Shown one piece after another: positions 21,060-29,339 of a DNA stretch of 64,000 nucleotides (positions within the stretch are counted from its first letter, which is position 1; each line of letters starts with the position of its first letter). The stretch is from NCBI RefSeq assembly GCF_019903425.1, contig NZ_JACHUZ010000013.1, positions 1,586,168-1,650,167 of the forward strand, read 5' to 3'. This stretch comes from Vreelandella halophila. GTDB taxonomy: Bacteria > Pseudomonadota > Gammaproteobacteria > Pseudomonadales > Oleiphilaceae. Below the pieces are notes generated by a model. The model was not told the origin of the DNA. It searched no databases and was given only the letters and a program-made list of their open reading frames with translations. The position numbers were made by a program, and so were the translations under genes.

Positions 21060-22024
21060 CGGGCTGGCGCCTGGAATGGCCGCGTGCGGGGGGTGACCCT
21101 GCTGGAACGGGCCGCATCCGTGTGGAACCCACGGATTTCGAGGTGACTGAAGACCTGGGGTGGCGCCCCGACGGTGAGGGAGAGCACCTTCTCATCCAGC
21201 TTGAGAAGTGCGGTGACAACACCGACTGGGTCGCCAGAGGACTTGCGCGCCTCTGTGGCTGCACTCCCGCGGCTGTGGGCTATGCGGGTCGCAAGGATCG
21301 CCATGCGCTGACCCGTCAATGGTTCAGTCTGCCCTGTCCGCCCGGGAAAACGGATGACTTTCTGAAAGCTGTGTCCGCGCAGTGGCGGGTTCTGTCGGTG
21401 GAGCGTCACGGGCGCAAGCTGCGTACCGGTGAACTCGCCGGCAACCGCTTCCGGATCCGTGTACGGGATCTTGAGGCGGATGGTGCCGAGTTGGTCGCGC
21501 GCTGGCAGGAGCTGGTCAACAACGGCTGCCCGAACTACTTTGGACTCCAGCGTTTCGGGCGTGACGGGGCCAACCTGGAGGCGGCCGCGCAGCTGGACCC
21601 GCAGCGGCTGAAGCGCCCGCGTGAGCGGGCCCGCTCCGGCATGCTGCTGTCCGCCGTGCGCAGCTGGCTGTTCAATGAATGGCTGGCCGGGCGACTGGCA
21701 GCGGGCGATTGGCGGCAACAGCGGGAGGGGGACCCGGAAACCTCTCCTTCAGGGCCGATGTTCGGTGACGACAGCTGCGGGGCCGAAGGGGCGCTGGCAG
21801 AGGCGGAACTGGCCTTTGCCGGGCAGTACCCCGGGTTCATGGCGCTGTTGCGCACCACGCGCATGCGGCCGGCACGTCGCAGCCTCGCGCTGAAACCGCT
21901 AGACTGCGCTCTTGAGCAGGAAGGCGACAGTGCCGTTTTTGATTTCTTCCTGCCCGCCGGTGGTTTTGCCACGGTGGTACTGACTGAGATTCTGGATCTG
22001 GAGGACGGTTCCCGAACGCCATGA
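21056..22024 (+). CDS. truD: tRNA pseudouridine(13) synthase
   Basis: A 322-aa enzyme that forms pseudouridine at position 13 of tRNA. The catalytic Asp81 lies in [14 protein letters not shown]. The N-terminal [14 protein letters not shown] and the [12 protein letters not shown] block are TruD hallmarks. It begins with a GTG that overlaps the ispF stop; this start matches the usual family N-terminus. Its TGA overlaps the surE ATG. Confidence 0.95.
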   Translation: MTGWRLEWPRAGGDPAGTGRIRVEPTDFEVTEDLGWRPDGEGEHLLIQLEKCGDNTDWVARGLARLCGCTPAAVGYAGRKDRHALTRQWFSLPCPPGKTDDFLKAVSAQWRVLSVERHGRKLRTGELAGNRFRIRVRDLEADGAELVARWQELVNNGCPNYFGLQRFGRDGANLEAAAQLDPQRLKRPRERARSGMLLSAVRSWLFNEWLAGRLAAGDWRQQREGDPETSPSGPMFGDDSCGAEGALAEAELAFAGQYPGFMALLRTTRMRPARRSLALKPLDCALEQEGDSAVFDFFLPAGGFATVVLTEILDLEDGSRTP

Positions 22025-22770
22025 AACTGCTGCTTTCCAATGACGACGGTGTCTATTCCCCAGGCCTCAAGGCACTCTACGACGCCCTGGAGGACCTGGG
22101 GGACGTGCGTGTTGCCGCGCCTGACCGGGACCACTCCGGCGCCAGCAACGCACTGACCCTGACGCGCCCGCTGTCGGCCACCGATGTGCCGGGTGGGTTC
22201 ACGGCCATCGACGGCACACCCACGGACTGCGTCCATCTGGGCATCGGGGACATGTTCGGGATTGAATTCGACCGGGTCATCTCCGGCATCAATACCCATT
22301 CCAACCTGGGCGATGACATCCTCTATTCGGGGACAGTGGCCGCCGCGGTGGAAGGGCGCCTGCTGCAGCATCCACCGATTGCGGTTTCGCTGGCCAACCG
22401 GGGTAACTGGCGCTTCGACACGGCGGCACGGGTGGTTCGGAGCCTGCTGCTGCGCCCGGATCCGCTGGCGGTGCCGCCCAGAACGGTACTCAATGTGAAT
22501 GTGCCGGACGTGGACTGGAGCGAACTCAGGGGCTTCCAGATCACACGCCTGGGCCATCGTGGCCGGGGTGAGCTGCCCCAGCGGGTGCAGTGCCCGCGCG
22601 GCCGTGAGCGGATGTGGATTGGTGCCGCCGGGGATGAGGATGATGCCGGGCCGGGGACGGACTTCCACGCCATCCGTGAGGGTTATGTGTCCATTACACC
22701 GGTCAAGGTGGATATGACCCACTATGATACGTTCCAGAACCTGAATGACTGGCTGAAAGACGGACTCTGA
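22021..22770 (+). CDS. surE: 5'/3'-nucleotidase SurE
   Basis: A 249-aa survival protein that dephosphorylates nucleoside 5'- and 3'-monophosphates and short polyphosphates. The metal-binding pair Asp8-Asp9 is in [10 protein letters not shown], and [12 protein letters not shown] and [19 protein letters not shown] complete the active site. It overlaps truD by 4 bp and abuts pcm with no gap. It belongs to the stationary-phase survival cluster ahead of rpoS. Confidence 0.97.
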   Translation: MKLLLSNDDGVYSPGLKALYDALEDLGDVRVAAPDRDHSGASNALTLTRPLSATDVPGGFTAIDGTPTDCVHLGIGDMFGIEFDRVISGINTHSNLGDDILYSGTVAAAVEGRLLQHPPIAVSLANRGNWRFDTAARVVRSLLLRPDPLAVPPRTVLNVNVPDVDWSELRGFQITRLGHRGRGELPQRVQCPRGRERMWIGAAGDEDDAGPGTDFHAIREGYVSITPVKVDMTHYDTFQNLNDWLKDGL

Positions 22771-23427
22771 ATGAATACCGAACTCCAGGGGATTGGCATG
22801 ACCTCGCAGCGCACCCGGATGCGGCTGGTGGAGCGTCTCAGTGACGAAGGCATACAGCGTGTGGAAGTGCTGGACGCCATTGCGAATGTGCCCCGGCACA
22901 TCTTCCTGGATGAGGCGCTGTCACACCGTGCCTACGAGGATACGGCGCTGCCCATTGGCTACCAGCAGACCCTGTCCCAGCCCTATGTGGTCGCACGTAT
23001 GACCGAGATGCTGCTGGCTGCCGGAGCCACGCGCATCCTTGAGCTGGGCACCGGTTCCGGCTATCAGGCGGCCATCCTGGCCTATCTCGGCAAGGAAGTG
23101 TACAGCATCGAGCGCATCGGTGGCCTCCACCGCCAGGCCCGGGAGCGGCTGCAGCGGCTGGGCTATCGCAATGCCTTCCTGCGCCTGGGCGATGGCAGCC
23201 AGGGCTGGCCGGAAGCAGCGCCTTTTGACGGCATGATCCTGACGGCAGCGCCCGGGGACATACCAGCGGCGCTGTATGACCAGCTGGCGGACGGTGGCAG
23301 CATTGTGGCGCCGCTGGGCCGCGAGACCCAGATGCTGACCCTGATTACCCGTAACGGGGACGAATTCGAACGGCGGGAGATTGAGCCGGTGCGCTTCGTG
23401 CCCGTTCTCGGCGGCGTTGTGCGATGA
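22771..23427 (+). CDS. pcm: Protein-L-isoaspartate O-methyltransferase
   Basis: A 218-aa repair enzyme that methylates isoaspartyl residues in aged proteins with S-adenosylmethionine. The SAM site is ILELGTGSGYQAAILA, and the substrate region includes YEDTALPIGYQQTLSQPYVVA. The start ATG directly follows the surE stop; an ATG ten codons in is the alternative. It overlaps the next gene by an ATGA junction. Confidence 0.96.
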   Translation: MNTELQGIGMTSQRTRMRLVERLSDEGIQRVEVLDAIANVPRHIFLDEALSHRAYEDTALPIGYQQTLSQPYVVARMTEMLLAAGATRILELGTGSGYQAAILAYLGKEVYSIERIGGLHRQARERLQRLGYRNAFLRLGDGSQGWPEAAPFDGMILTAAPGDIPAALYDQLADGGSIVAPLGRETQMLTLITRNGDEFERREIEPVRFVPVLGGVVR

Positions 23428-24368
23428 GCCACGCCCACACCCAGTCCGCCCCCGGCATAGTGGCAAGAGGCTGTCTCATGGGGGCCGCGGATATCGTGCC
23501 AGGGGTATCCGGCGGCACCATGGCGCTGATCACCGGCATCTATCAGCGGCTTCTGGCGGCGCTTGGCAATATCCCCGCAGCCGCGCTGACCCTGGTACGT
23601 GAACGCAGTCTGGTGCGGGCGTGGCAGACCATGGACGCGACCTTCCTGTTGCTGCTTCTGGGCGGCATCCTGTTCAGTATTGTGACCCTGGCCCATGGCA
23701 TCGGGACACTGCTGGATGAGCATCCGATGCTGGTCCGGGCCTTTTTCTCCGGCCTGATCATTGGTGCGGTGATTCATGTGGGGCGACAGATCCCCCACTG
23801 GTCACTGGCCGCCGCTCTGGGCCTGGGTCTGGGAACCGTTGTGGCCTGGGGTATTGGTCAACTGACGCCCGCAACACTGGCGCTGACGCCGCTGATCGCT
23901 TTTGGGGCAGGCTTCGTGGCCATTTCAGCCATGGTTCTCCCCGGTATTTCCGGCAGTTTCATTCTGCTTCTGCTCGGACTCTATGAACCCATTCTCGATG
24001 CCATCCGTGAGCCGGCTTTGGCGACACTGGCGGTTTTCGCCGGCGGCTGCGGACTGGGGCTGATCGCCATGGCGCGTCTGGTGGCGGCGACCCTGGCCCG
24101 TTTCCCCAGTGTGACACTGGCGGTTCTGACCGGTTTCATGGTCGGCTCGCTTACCAACCTGTGGCCCTGGAAGCGCGCGGTGGCGTGGCGTACCGGCTCT
24201 GGCGGAGAAGCTGAACCCATACTGTATGAAAATCTGGCGCCCTGGCACTATGCGGAACTGGTGGGCAGTGCTCCCCAGACCGGGACAGTGCTGGCACTGG
24301 TGGGGCTGGGGCTGGGGCTGATCCTGTTGGTTGAATGGCTGGGCAGTGGTCGTGGCAGCAAGTGGTAA
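23424..24368 (+). CDS. DUF368 family protein, probable polyprenyl-phosphate transporter (PopT-like)
   Basis: A 314-aa protein with about eight membrane helices. The DUF368 signature is plain: GCLMGAADIVPGVSGGTMAL near the N-terminus, and an inverted partner motif AMVLPGISGSFILLLLGLY in the second half, which indicates an internally duplicated transporter fold. DUF368 proteins (PopT) recycle undecaprenyl phosphate across the inner membrane for cell-wall and surface-polymer synthesis. Here it is coupled by 4 bp to pcm and lies between pcm and nlpD-rpoS. This placement suggests expression with the stationary-phase cluster, but the link is inferred. Confidence 0.88.
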   Translation: MSHAHTQSAPGIVARGCLMGAADIVPGVSGGTMALITGIYQRLLAALGNIPAAALTLVRERSLVRAWQTMDATFLLLLLGGILFSIVTLAHGIGTLLDEHPMLVRAFFSGLIIGAVIHVGRQIPHWSLAAALGLGLGTVVAWGIGQLTPATLALTPLIAFGAGFVAISAMVLPGISGSFILLLLGLYEPILDAIREPALATLAVFAGGCGLGLIAMARLVAATLARFPSVTLAVLTGFMVGSLTNLWPWKRAVAWRTGSGGEAEPILYENLAPWHYAELVGSAPQTGTVLALVGLGLGLILLVEWLGSGRGSKW

Positions 24369-24567
24369 CTGGCCGCATGGCTGTGCCGTGCATACACTGG
24401 AAACGGGTCACGCAGTGGCCGGAAGTAGCGCACGGCGTTTGTGTGATCTGTTACGCGCCGTGTTCCCACAGGTAACATTGCGGGGTGGGTGAGTAACCAA
24501 ATTCTGGGTGAAAATTATCCAGATAAAAGAGCGATTTACCCGCGTCTCCTCAGAGGCTCGTGAATGT

Positions 24568-24596
24568 TTCGGAATTTTTAAGAATAAGAATATAAA
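24568..24596 (+). promoter_or_regulatory. Possible promoter in the AT-rich leader of nlpD-rpoS
   Basis: The 248-bp gap (24369-24616) becomes markedly AT-rich from about 24500. TATAAA (24591-24596) has a weak -35 (TTCGGA, 24568-24573) at 17 nt. It ends 20 nt before the TTG start of nlpD. No other gene or RNA is seen in the gap. Confidence 0.33.
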
Positions 24597-24616
24597 ATCA
24601 ATAACGGAAAGTTCTA

Positions 24617-25483
24617 TTGCGGATGGGGTTCAAAGCGGTCAGAAGGGCTGTACGGAGCCAGGCGGGAACCGGGATTCGAACGATCCGAAAACCGCTCCTG
24701 GCTGTTCTGGTATTGCTTCTGGTCGCTGGCTGCAACTCCACGGATCTGCTCCTGGACAGTGGTTACAACCCCAGGGTGAACTGGGGGCATCACCGTGTCT
24801 CCGAGGGTGAAACCCTTTACAGCATCGCCATGCGCTATGGCTGGAATTACCGCAGACTCGCCGCTGCCAACGATATCGACCCTCCCTATGAGATTCACCC
24901 CGGTCAGGTGATCCGGTTTGACGTTGAGGCCCCGGATAACTTCAGTCGTTCCTCCGGTGGTTCGGGATCACCCTCCTCGTCCGGAACCGCCTCCTCGTCA
25001 GCAGGGAGGGCATCCGAGCCAACGGAGCAGCCCACTGGCCAGTCGCGGAGTTCATCCCAGGGATCCCGGAGTAACAATGCGTTACAGGCATCTGATGAAG
25101 CGTCATCCGAAATCGATTGGGCATGGCCCCATTCTGGCCCGATTATTGCGAAATATTCATCCGACGGCTCCGATGTGAACAAAGGTGTTGATATCGGAGG
25201 TGACGCGGGAGACCCCGTCAGGGCGGCTGCGGATGGCAGCGTGGTTTACGCAGGGAACGGATTGCTGGGTTACGGCAATCTCATCATCGTGAACCACAGT
25301 GAAACCTTCCTCAGCGCCTATGCCCACAACCGGAAGATCCTGGTGGAAGAGGGTCAGAACGTTGGGCAGGGCGATACCATCGCCGAGATGGGGGATTCGG
25401 GCGCCGACAGGACCATGCTCCACTTCGAGATACGGAGGCGGGGCGATCCGGTGAACCCGATGCAGTACCTTCCGCGTCGCTGA
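24617..25483 (+). CDS. nlpD: Lipoprotein NlpD, amidase activator
   Basis: About 288 aa. The TTG start has GGAAAG at suitable spacing; ATG two codons later is the alternative. A lipoprotein signal ends in LLLVAGC. A LysM peptidoglycan-binding domain follows (VSEGETLYSIAMRYGW), then a Ser/Gly-rich linker at about 115-155, then a LytM/M23 domain at about 185-285. The metalloprotease ligands are degenerate (KGVDIGG instead of H-x-x-x-D, and TMLHFEI instead of H-x-H). This fits NlpD, which lacks hydrolase activity and activates AmiC-type amidases at division. It is 80 bp upstream of rpoS, and in E. coli the main rpoS promoter lies inside nlpD. Confidence 0.93.
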   Translation: MRMGFKAVRRAVRSQAGTGIRTIRKPLLAVLVLLLVAGCNSTDLLLDSGYNPRVNWGHHRVSEGETLYSIAMRYGWNYRRLAAANDIDPPYEIHPGQVIRFDVEAPDNFSRSSGGSGSPSSSGTASSSAGRASEPTEQPTGQSRSSSQGSRSNNALQASDEASSEIDWAWPHSGPIIAKYSSDGSDVNKGVDIGGDAGDPVRAAADGSVVYAGNGLLGYGNLIIVNHSETFLSAYAHNRKILVEEGQNVGQGDTIAEMGDSGADRTMLHFEIRRRGDPVNPMQYLPRR

Positions 25484-25563
25484 TCCGGGGCTTGCGGCCC
25501 ATAAGAAGTCGAATAAGGCCGGAAGCGTTCAAGGGGTAGATCAGTTAACGCAGGGTGAACGCT

Positions 25564-26574
25564 ATGTCGGAAGAGATGGTTCAGGAAGCAGCGCTCGACG
25601 CATCGGCTGAAGAGACGGTGATGGATCCGGAAGAGGCCGTGGCCGCCAACGAGGAAGCGACAAAGCTGGACGGGGATGCGGAGGCGCTTGAGCGTGCCCG
25701 TGCCAGGACGTCGCGTTACAGCTATACCAGCCGCCAGCAGCAGGCGGATGCTACACAGCTCTATCTCAACGAGATCGGGTTTTCACCGCTGCTCACACCG
25801 GAAGAGGAAAAGCACTACGCCCGGCTCGCCCGCGATGGTGACGAAAGCGGTCGCCGCCGCATGATCGAAAGCAACCTGCGCCTGGTGGTCAAGATCGCCC
25901 GGCGTTACGTAAACCGCGGCCTTACGCTGCTGGACCTGATCGAGGAAGGCAACCTGGGCCTGATCCGGGCGGTGGAGAAGTTCGATCCGGAGCGCGGTTT
26001 CCGGTTCTCCACCTATGCGACCTGGTGGATCCGCCAGACCATTGAGCGGGCCATCATGAATCAGACCCGCACTATCCGCCTTCCCATCCACGTGGTGAAG
26101 GAGCTCAACCTGTACTTGCGGGCGTCGCGCGAGCTCAGTCAGAAGCTGGATCACGAACCCACCGCCGAGGAGATCGCCGAGAAGTGCGAGAAGCCGGTGA
26201 AGGACGTGAAGCGGATGCTGGGGCTCAACGAGCGGGTCGCCTCAGTGGATACGCCCATCGGGCACAATGGCGACAAATCCCTGCTCGACACGGTCCCGGA
26301 CGAAGGCTCCGCCGATCCGGCCGCACTGCTGCAGGAAAGCAATATCAACGGCTGCCTCGGGCAGTGGGTCGAGCAGCTCAGCGAGAAACAGCAGGAGGTG
26401 CTCTGCCGCCGCTTCGGGCTGCGTGGCTACGCGACCATGACCCTTGAGCAGGTGGGCGCTGAAATCGGCCTGACCCGCGAGCGGGTACGCCAGATCCAGG
26501 TCGAGGCCCTGCGCCGCCTGCGCGAAATCCTTGAAAAGGAAGGGCTTTCCTGCGACATGCTCTTTGAGGGCTGA
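25564..26574 (+). CDS. rpoS: RNA polymerase sigma factor RpoS
   Basis: A 336-aa group-2 sigma factor for stationary phase and general stress. Region 1.2 and 2 include [35 protein letters not shown] and [19 protein letters not shown]. Region 3 has [17 protein letters not shown], and region 4 has the helix-turn-helix [20 protein letters not shown]. The ATG follows AGGGTG; an in-frame GTG three codons earlier overlaps that site. The stop codon directly abuts the stop of the convergent CDF gene with no spacer. Confidence 0.97.
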   Translation: MSEEMVQEAALDASAEETVMDPEEAVAANEEATKLDGDAEALERARARTSRYSYTSRQQQADATQLYLNEIGFSPLLTPEEEKHYARLARDGDESGRRRMIESNLRLVVKIARRYVNRGLTLLDLIEEGNLGLIRAVEKFDPERGFRFSTYATWWIRQTIERAIMNQTRTIRLPIHVVKELNLYLRASRELSQKLDHEPTAEEIAEKCEKPVKDVKRMLGLNERVASVDTPIGHNGDKSLLDTVPDEGSADPAALLQESNINGCLGQWVEQLSEKQQEVLCRRFGLRGYATMTLEQVGAEIGLTRERVRQIQVEALRRLREILEKEGLSCDMLFEG

Positions 26575-27477
26575 TCAACCCTGGCCGTAGAGACTGGCGC
26601 CCTCGTGCTGTTCGCTCGAGGGTTCCAGTTCCAGTGTTGAATGATGGATCCCGAAACGGGATCCAAGTTCCTTCCTGATCCGGTCCTTCAGTGCCTGCTG
26701 CTCCGGCCATGCCCAGTTGGCCACCACCACATGGGTGTCCAGGGCGGCGCTGCTTTCCTCCATCAGCCAGAAGTGGGCATGGTGGATGGCCTCCACACCA
26801 TCGAATCCCCGGATGCAGTCCAGCACCTCCTCGGTATCAATCTCAGGTGGGCTGCCCAGCATCAGGACCCGGATTACTCCGCCAACCTCGGTCGCTGAGA
26901 GCCAGAGGATATAAGCAGCTATGAGCAGGGTGATCAGCGGGTCGATCAGGCGCCAATCGTACAACACGATAAGCACGCCACTGACGACCACGGCTACCGA
27001 GGTCAGGGCGTCGCTGAGGTTGTGCAGAAAGAGAGCGCGGATGTTGGCCCCGCCATGCTGGATGGACCCTGTCAGGATAGCGGTGAGCGTATCCACCACC
27101 AGGGCCAGCACACCCAGCGCGATCACAGTGCCGCCGGCTACCTCTGGCGGGTCCAGAAGGCGCATGCCGCCTTCGAAGACCAGGTAGAGCCCGATCAGAA
27201 TCAGGGAGGTGTAGTTGACCAGGGCTGCGACGGTTTCGATCCGACGGTATCCGAAAGTCATCGCGGGATCAGCGGGTCGCCGCGCAATGCGCCGCGCTAC
27301 CAGGGCAATGACCATGGAGGCCATGTCCGAGAAGTTGTGCAGGGCATCGGCGATGAGTACCAGGCTGCCAGAGAGAATCCCGCCAATAACCTGGCCCAGG
27401 GTCAGGACGAGATTGGCGATGATCGCGGTGATCACTCGGCCATCACCTGTTGGTGCGTGATAGTGGTCGTGGCTCAT
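26575..27477 (-). CDS. Cation diffusion facilitator (zinc/cobalt/cadmium exporter)
   Basis: A 300-aa six-helix transporter of the ZitB/CzcD type. The metal site residues are in ADALHNFSDM (H-x-x-x-D, helix II) and FLHNLSDALTS (helix V), the zinc-type arrangement. A His-rich N-terminus (SHDHYH) and a cytoplasmic C-terminal domain with HHAHFWLMEE follow. The start chosen is the ATG giving MSHDHYH, as in relatives; a TTG 15 codons upstream is possible. It is divergent from the His-rich protein and RND pair, with a 115-bp control region between. Confidence 0.92.
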   Translation of the reverse strand: MSHDHYHAPTGDGRVITAIIANLVLTLGQVIGGILSGSLVLIADALHNFSDMASMVIALVARRIARRPADPAMTFGYRRIETVAALVNYTSLILIGLYLVFEGGMRLLDPPEVAGGTVIALGVLALVVDTLTAILTGSIQHGGANIRALFLHNLSDALTSVAVVVSGVLIVLYDWRLIDPLITLLIAAYILWLSATEVGGVIRVLMLGSPPEIDTEEVLDCIRGFDGVEAIHHAHFWLMEESSAALDTHVVVANWAWPEQQALKDRIRKELGSRFGIHHSTLELEPSSEQHEGASLYGQG

Positions 27478-27519
27478 GTTGGCTGGCTCCGATGCGCGAA
27501 AGGCGCCGTTATCCTCGGT

Positions 27520-27536
27520 CAAGGGGAAAGCCCTTG
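27520..27536. promoter_or_regulatory. Dyad CAAGGG-N5-CCCTTG in divergent metal-efflux control region
   Basis: A perfect 6-bp dyad (27520-27525 and 27531-27536) lies between the CDF gene and the His-rich/RND unit, overlapping a predicted -35 by 3 nt. It could be an operator for a metal-responsive repressor or activator. No regulator gene is adjacent. Confidence 0.4.
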
Positions 27537-27562
27537 CAACCCGCGCGGGGGCCCTCTAGCAT
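27534..27562 (+). promoter_or_regulatory. Possible promoter for the His-rich/RND metal-efflux unit
   Basis: TTGCAA (27534-27539) and TAGCAT (27557-27562) have a 17-nt spacer, four of six matches each, 30 nt before the ATG at 27593. Confidence 0.38.
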
Positions 27563-27592
27563 CGGCGCCAGTGACGTAACAGGTTCCCATCC

Positions 27593-27985
27593 ATGCTGGA
27601 TCACCTTCACAGGCTGAATTCCCGGTGTCGCCACCGCGCCGCGGCCGTAACCGGGCTGATCATCCTGCTCGTAGCCCAGGTGCTTCTGGGCGCGGCCATG
27701 CATCACCATGTGCTGGGCGATCATGACGGGGCGGCACAGGGTGCCGTTCACGGGGATTTCGCCCATGTGTGGCACGCGGATCAGCATAACCTAGTCCCGG
27801 ATGGTCTGATTCCGGATACGCCTGGCGACACGCCGCCCCTCCCGCTAGCGGGCGCCTTCCTCATCGCTGCGGCGCCACTGGTCTCCCGAAGGATCCGGCA
27901 GTCACGGGAACGCTGTACCGGTCCGTCACCACCACGCTACTGCCTGCCCCAGCCCCGCGATCCTCCCGACTTCCTGCTGACCTGA
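27593..27985 (+). CDS. His-rich small membrane protein of a metal-efflux locus
   Basis: A 130-aa protein I cannot place in a family. It has one hydrophobic segment near residues 18-35 (VTGLIILLVAQVLLGAA), followed at once by a His-rich part (HHHVLGDHDG, then HGDFAHVWHADQHN), and a second hydrophobic stretch near 85-97. The tail is Arg- and Pro-rich. Small proteins with this plan often precede Czc/Cus-type efflux genes and are thought to bind metal in the periplasm. It is first in the unit with the adaptor and RND pump. Confidence 0.6.
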   Translation: MLDHLHRLNSRCRHRAAAVTGLIILLVAQVLLGAAMHHHVLGDHDGAAQGAVHGDFAHVWHADQHNLVPDGLIPDTPGDTPPLPLAGAFLIAAAPLVSRRIRQSRERCTGPSPPRYCLPQPRDPPDFLLT

Positions 27986-27991
27986 GAGCAC

Positions 27992-28043
27992 GCACGGGCT
28001 CGCGTCCGTGCAAGAGTCGAGCAACCGCCCGCAGCAGCGGGCG
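27992..28043 (+). promoter_or_regulatory. Two hairpins in the leader of the RND adaptor gene
   Basis: GCACGGGC (27992-27999) pairs with GTCCGTGC (28004-28011) with one G-T pair around TCGC. CGCCCGC (28026-28032) pairs with GCGGGCG (28037-28043) around AGCA, 9 nt before the AGGAG of the adaptor gene. They may partly terminate the upstream transcript or set differential expression of pump and small protein. Confidence 0.4.
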
Positions 28044-28065
28044 TGTGAAAGCAGGAGTCCTGATC

Positions 28066-29310
28066 ATGCGTATTACACCATCCGGTGCCGTCGCGCTTGC
28101 GGCGGTGCTGTTGCCTGTCCTTATCCTTGCTGGTTGCGGGGATCACGGGGCGGAAGACCGCCATGGAAGCCACGGGGATCATGGCGATCATGAAAAACAC
28201 GGTGAGAGTGAAAACGGGGAACACCGGGATCACGATGCGGGCGAGGGGATAGCCCTTGATGATGAAGTGATCCGCGAATTCGGTATTGAGGTGCGCCGGG
28301 CGGCCCCGGGCCGGCTGGCCATAACCCGCGGTCTTCCCGGCGAGATCCGGTTCGATGAGGCCCTGATGACCCATGTCACTCCCAGGGTGGCGGGCCGTGC
28401 CGAGAAGGTCCGGCGCTACAGCGGTGATACCGTGGACGAGGGCGAGGTTCTGGCAGTCCTGTCGAGCACCGAACTCGCCGAAGCACGCTCCCAGTACCTG
28501 TCCCGCCAGGCGCGGCTGGAGCTGGAGCAGGCGGATTTCGAACGCACACAGCAGCTCGCGAAGGATCGCGCTGTTTCCGAAGCGGAACTCCAACGCGCAC
28601 GGCAGGCGCTGAAGGAAGCCAGGGTGCGGATGACCCTGGCAAGGCGGCGCCTGGAAGCACTGGGGATGGCACCACAGGCGGTGGCGGAGCTGGATACGGA
28701 GGGCAGCGACAGCCTCGCCCGCTATGAGCTCCGGGCACCGGCCTCCGGCACCATCATTGAGCAGCACCTGACCCGGGGGGAGCGTGTTGATACGGACCGT
28801 GATGATCCGCCATTTATCATTGCCCGACGCGATCAGGTCTGGGCGGCGTTCAGTGTCTTCCCACGCAGCCTGGGTGAGATACGACCGGGCCAGACCGTGC
28901 AGGTGACCGCCAGCGAAGGCGGCCACCAGGCCAGTGGAACCATCAGCTACATTACCCCCCGGATGGCCGAAGGCAGTCGCTCGGCCAGCGCACGGGTGGT
29001 GCTGGATAACAGCGACGGCCAGTGGTACCCGGGCCAGTTTGTGACCGGCGAGGTGACCGTGCGCCAGCTCGAAGCGGAAGTGCTCGTACCCAGCAGTGCC
29101 CTCCAGACGCTCGACGGCCAACCCCATGTCTTCGTCCGGACGGATCACGGATTCCGGCGCCAGCCGGTGAAAACCGGTCCCAGTGCCGGTGGTCGTGTGG
29201 TGATTCGTGAAGGTCTGGCAGCCGGTACGCGTTACGCCGCGACCAACACCTTCACCCTCAAGGCCGAGGCCGGGCGCGCGAAACTCAAGCACGCCGGTCA
29301 CTCCCACTGA
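28066..29310 (+). CDS. RND efflux periplasmic adaptor (CzcB/CusB type)
   Basis: A 414-aa membrane-fusion protein. The ATG has AGGAG 8 nt upstream. A lipoprotein signal ends in LILAGC, so it is lipid-anchored. It is followed by a segment of about 35 residues packed with His, Asp and Glu (HGSHGDHGDHEKHG). Then come the barrel-sandwich domain (THVTPRVAGRAEKVRRYSGD), a helical hairpin at about 140-210 and beta-barrel domains; the C-terminus ends in HAGHSH. The His-rich ends imply direct metal capture. It bridges the inner-membrane pump encoded 29 bp downstream and an outer-membrane channel not present here. Confidence 0.9.
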   Translation: MRITPSGAVALAAVLLPVLILAGCGDHGAEDRHGSHGDHGDHEKHGESENGEHRDHDAGEGIALDDEVIREFGIEVRRAAPGRLAITRGLPGEIRFDEALMTHVTPRVAGRAEKVRRYSGDTVDEGEVLAVLSSTELAEARSQYLSRQARLELEQADFERTQQLAKDRAVSEAELQRARQALKEARVRMTLARRRLEALGMAPQAVAELDTEGSDSLARYELRAPASGTIIEQHLTRGERVDTDRDDPPFIIARRDQVWAAFSVFPRSLGEIRPGQTVQVTASEGGHQASGTISYITPRMAEGSRSASARVVLDNSDGQWYPGQFVTGEVTVRQLEAEVLVPSSALQTLDGQPHVFVRTDHGFRRQPVKTGPSAGGRVVIREGLAAGTRYAATNTFTLKAEAGRAKLKHAGHSH

Positions 29311-29339
29311 GCCCCCACGGATGGCAGAGGCAACCGATC

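Noticed and set aside
24668-24685. GGGATTCGAAC, the complement of a tRNA T-arm, suggesting a minus-strand tRNA or attachment site
   Set aside because: The bases that would form the T-stem do not pair, no acceptor or anticodon arms are present, and the stretch encodes the NlpD signal region.
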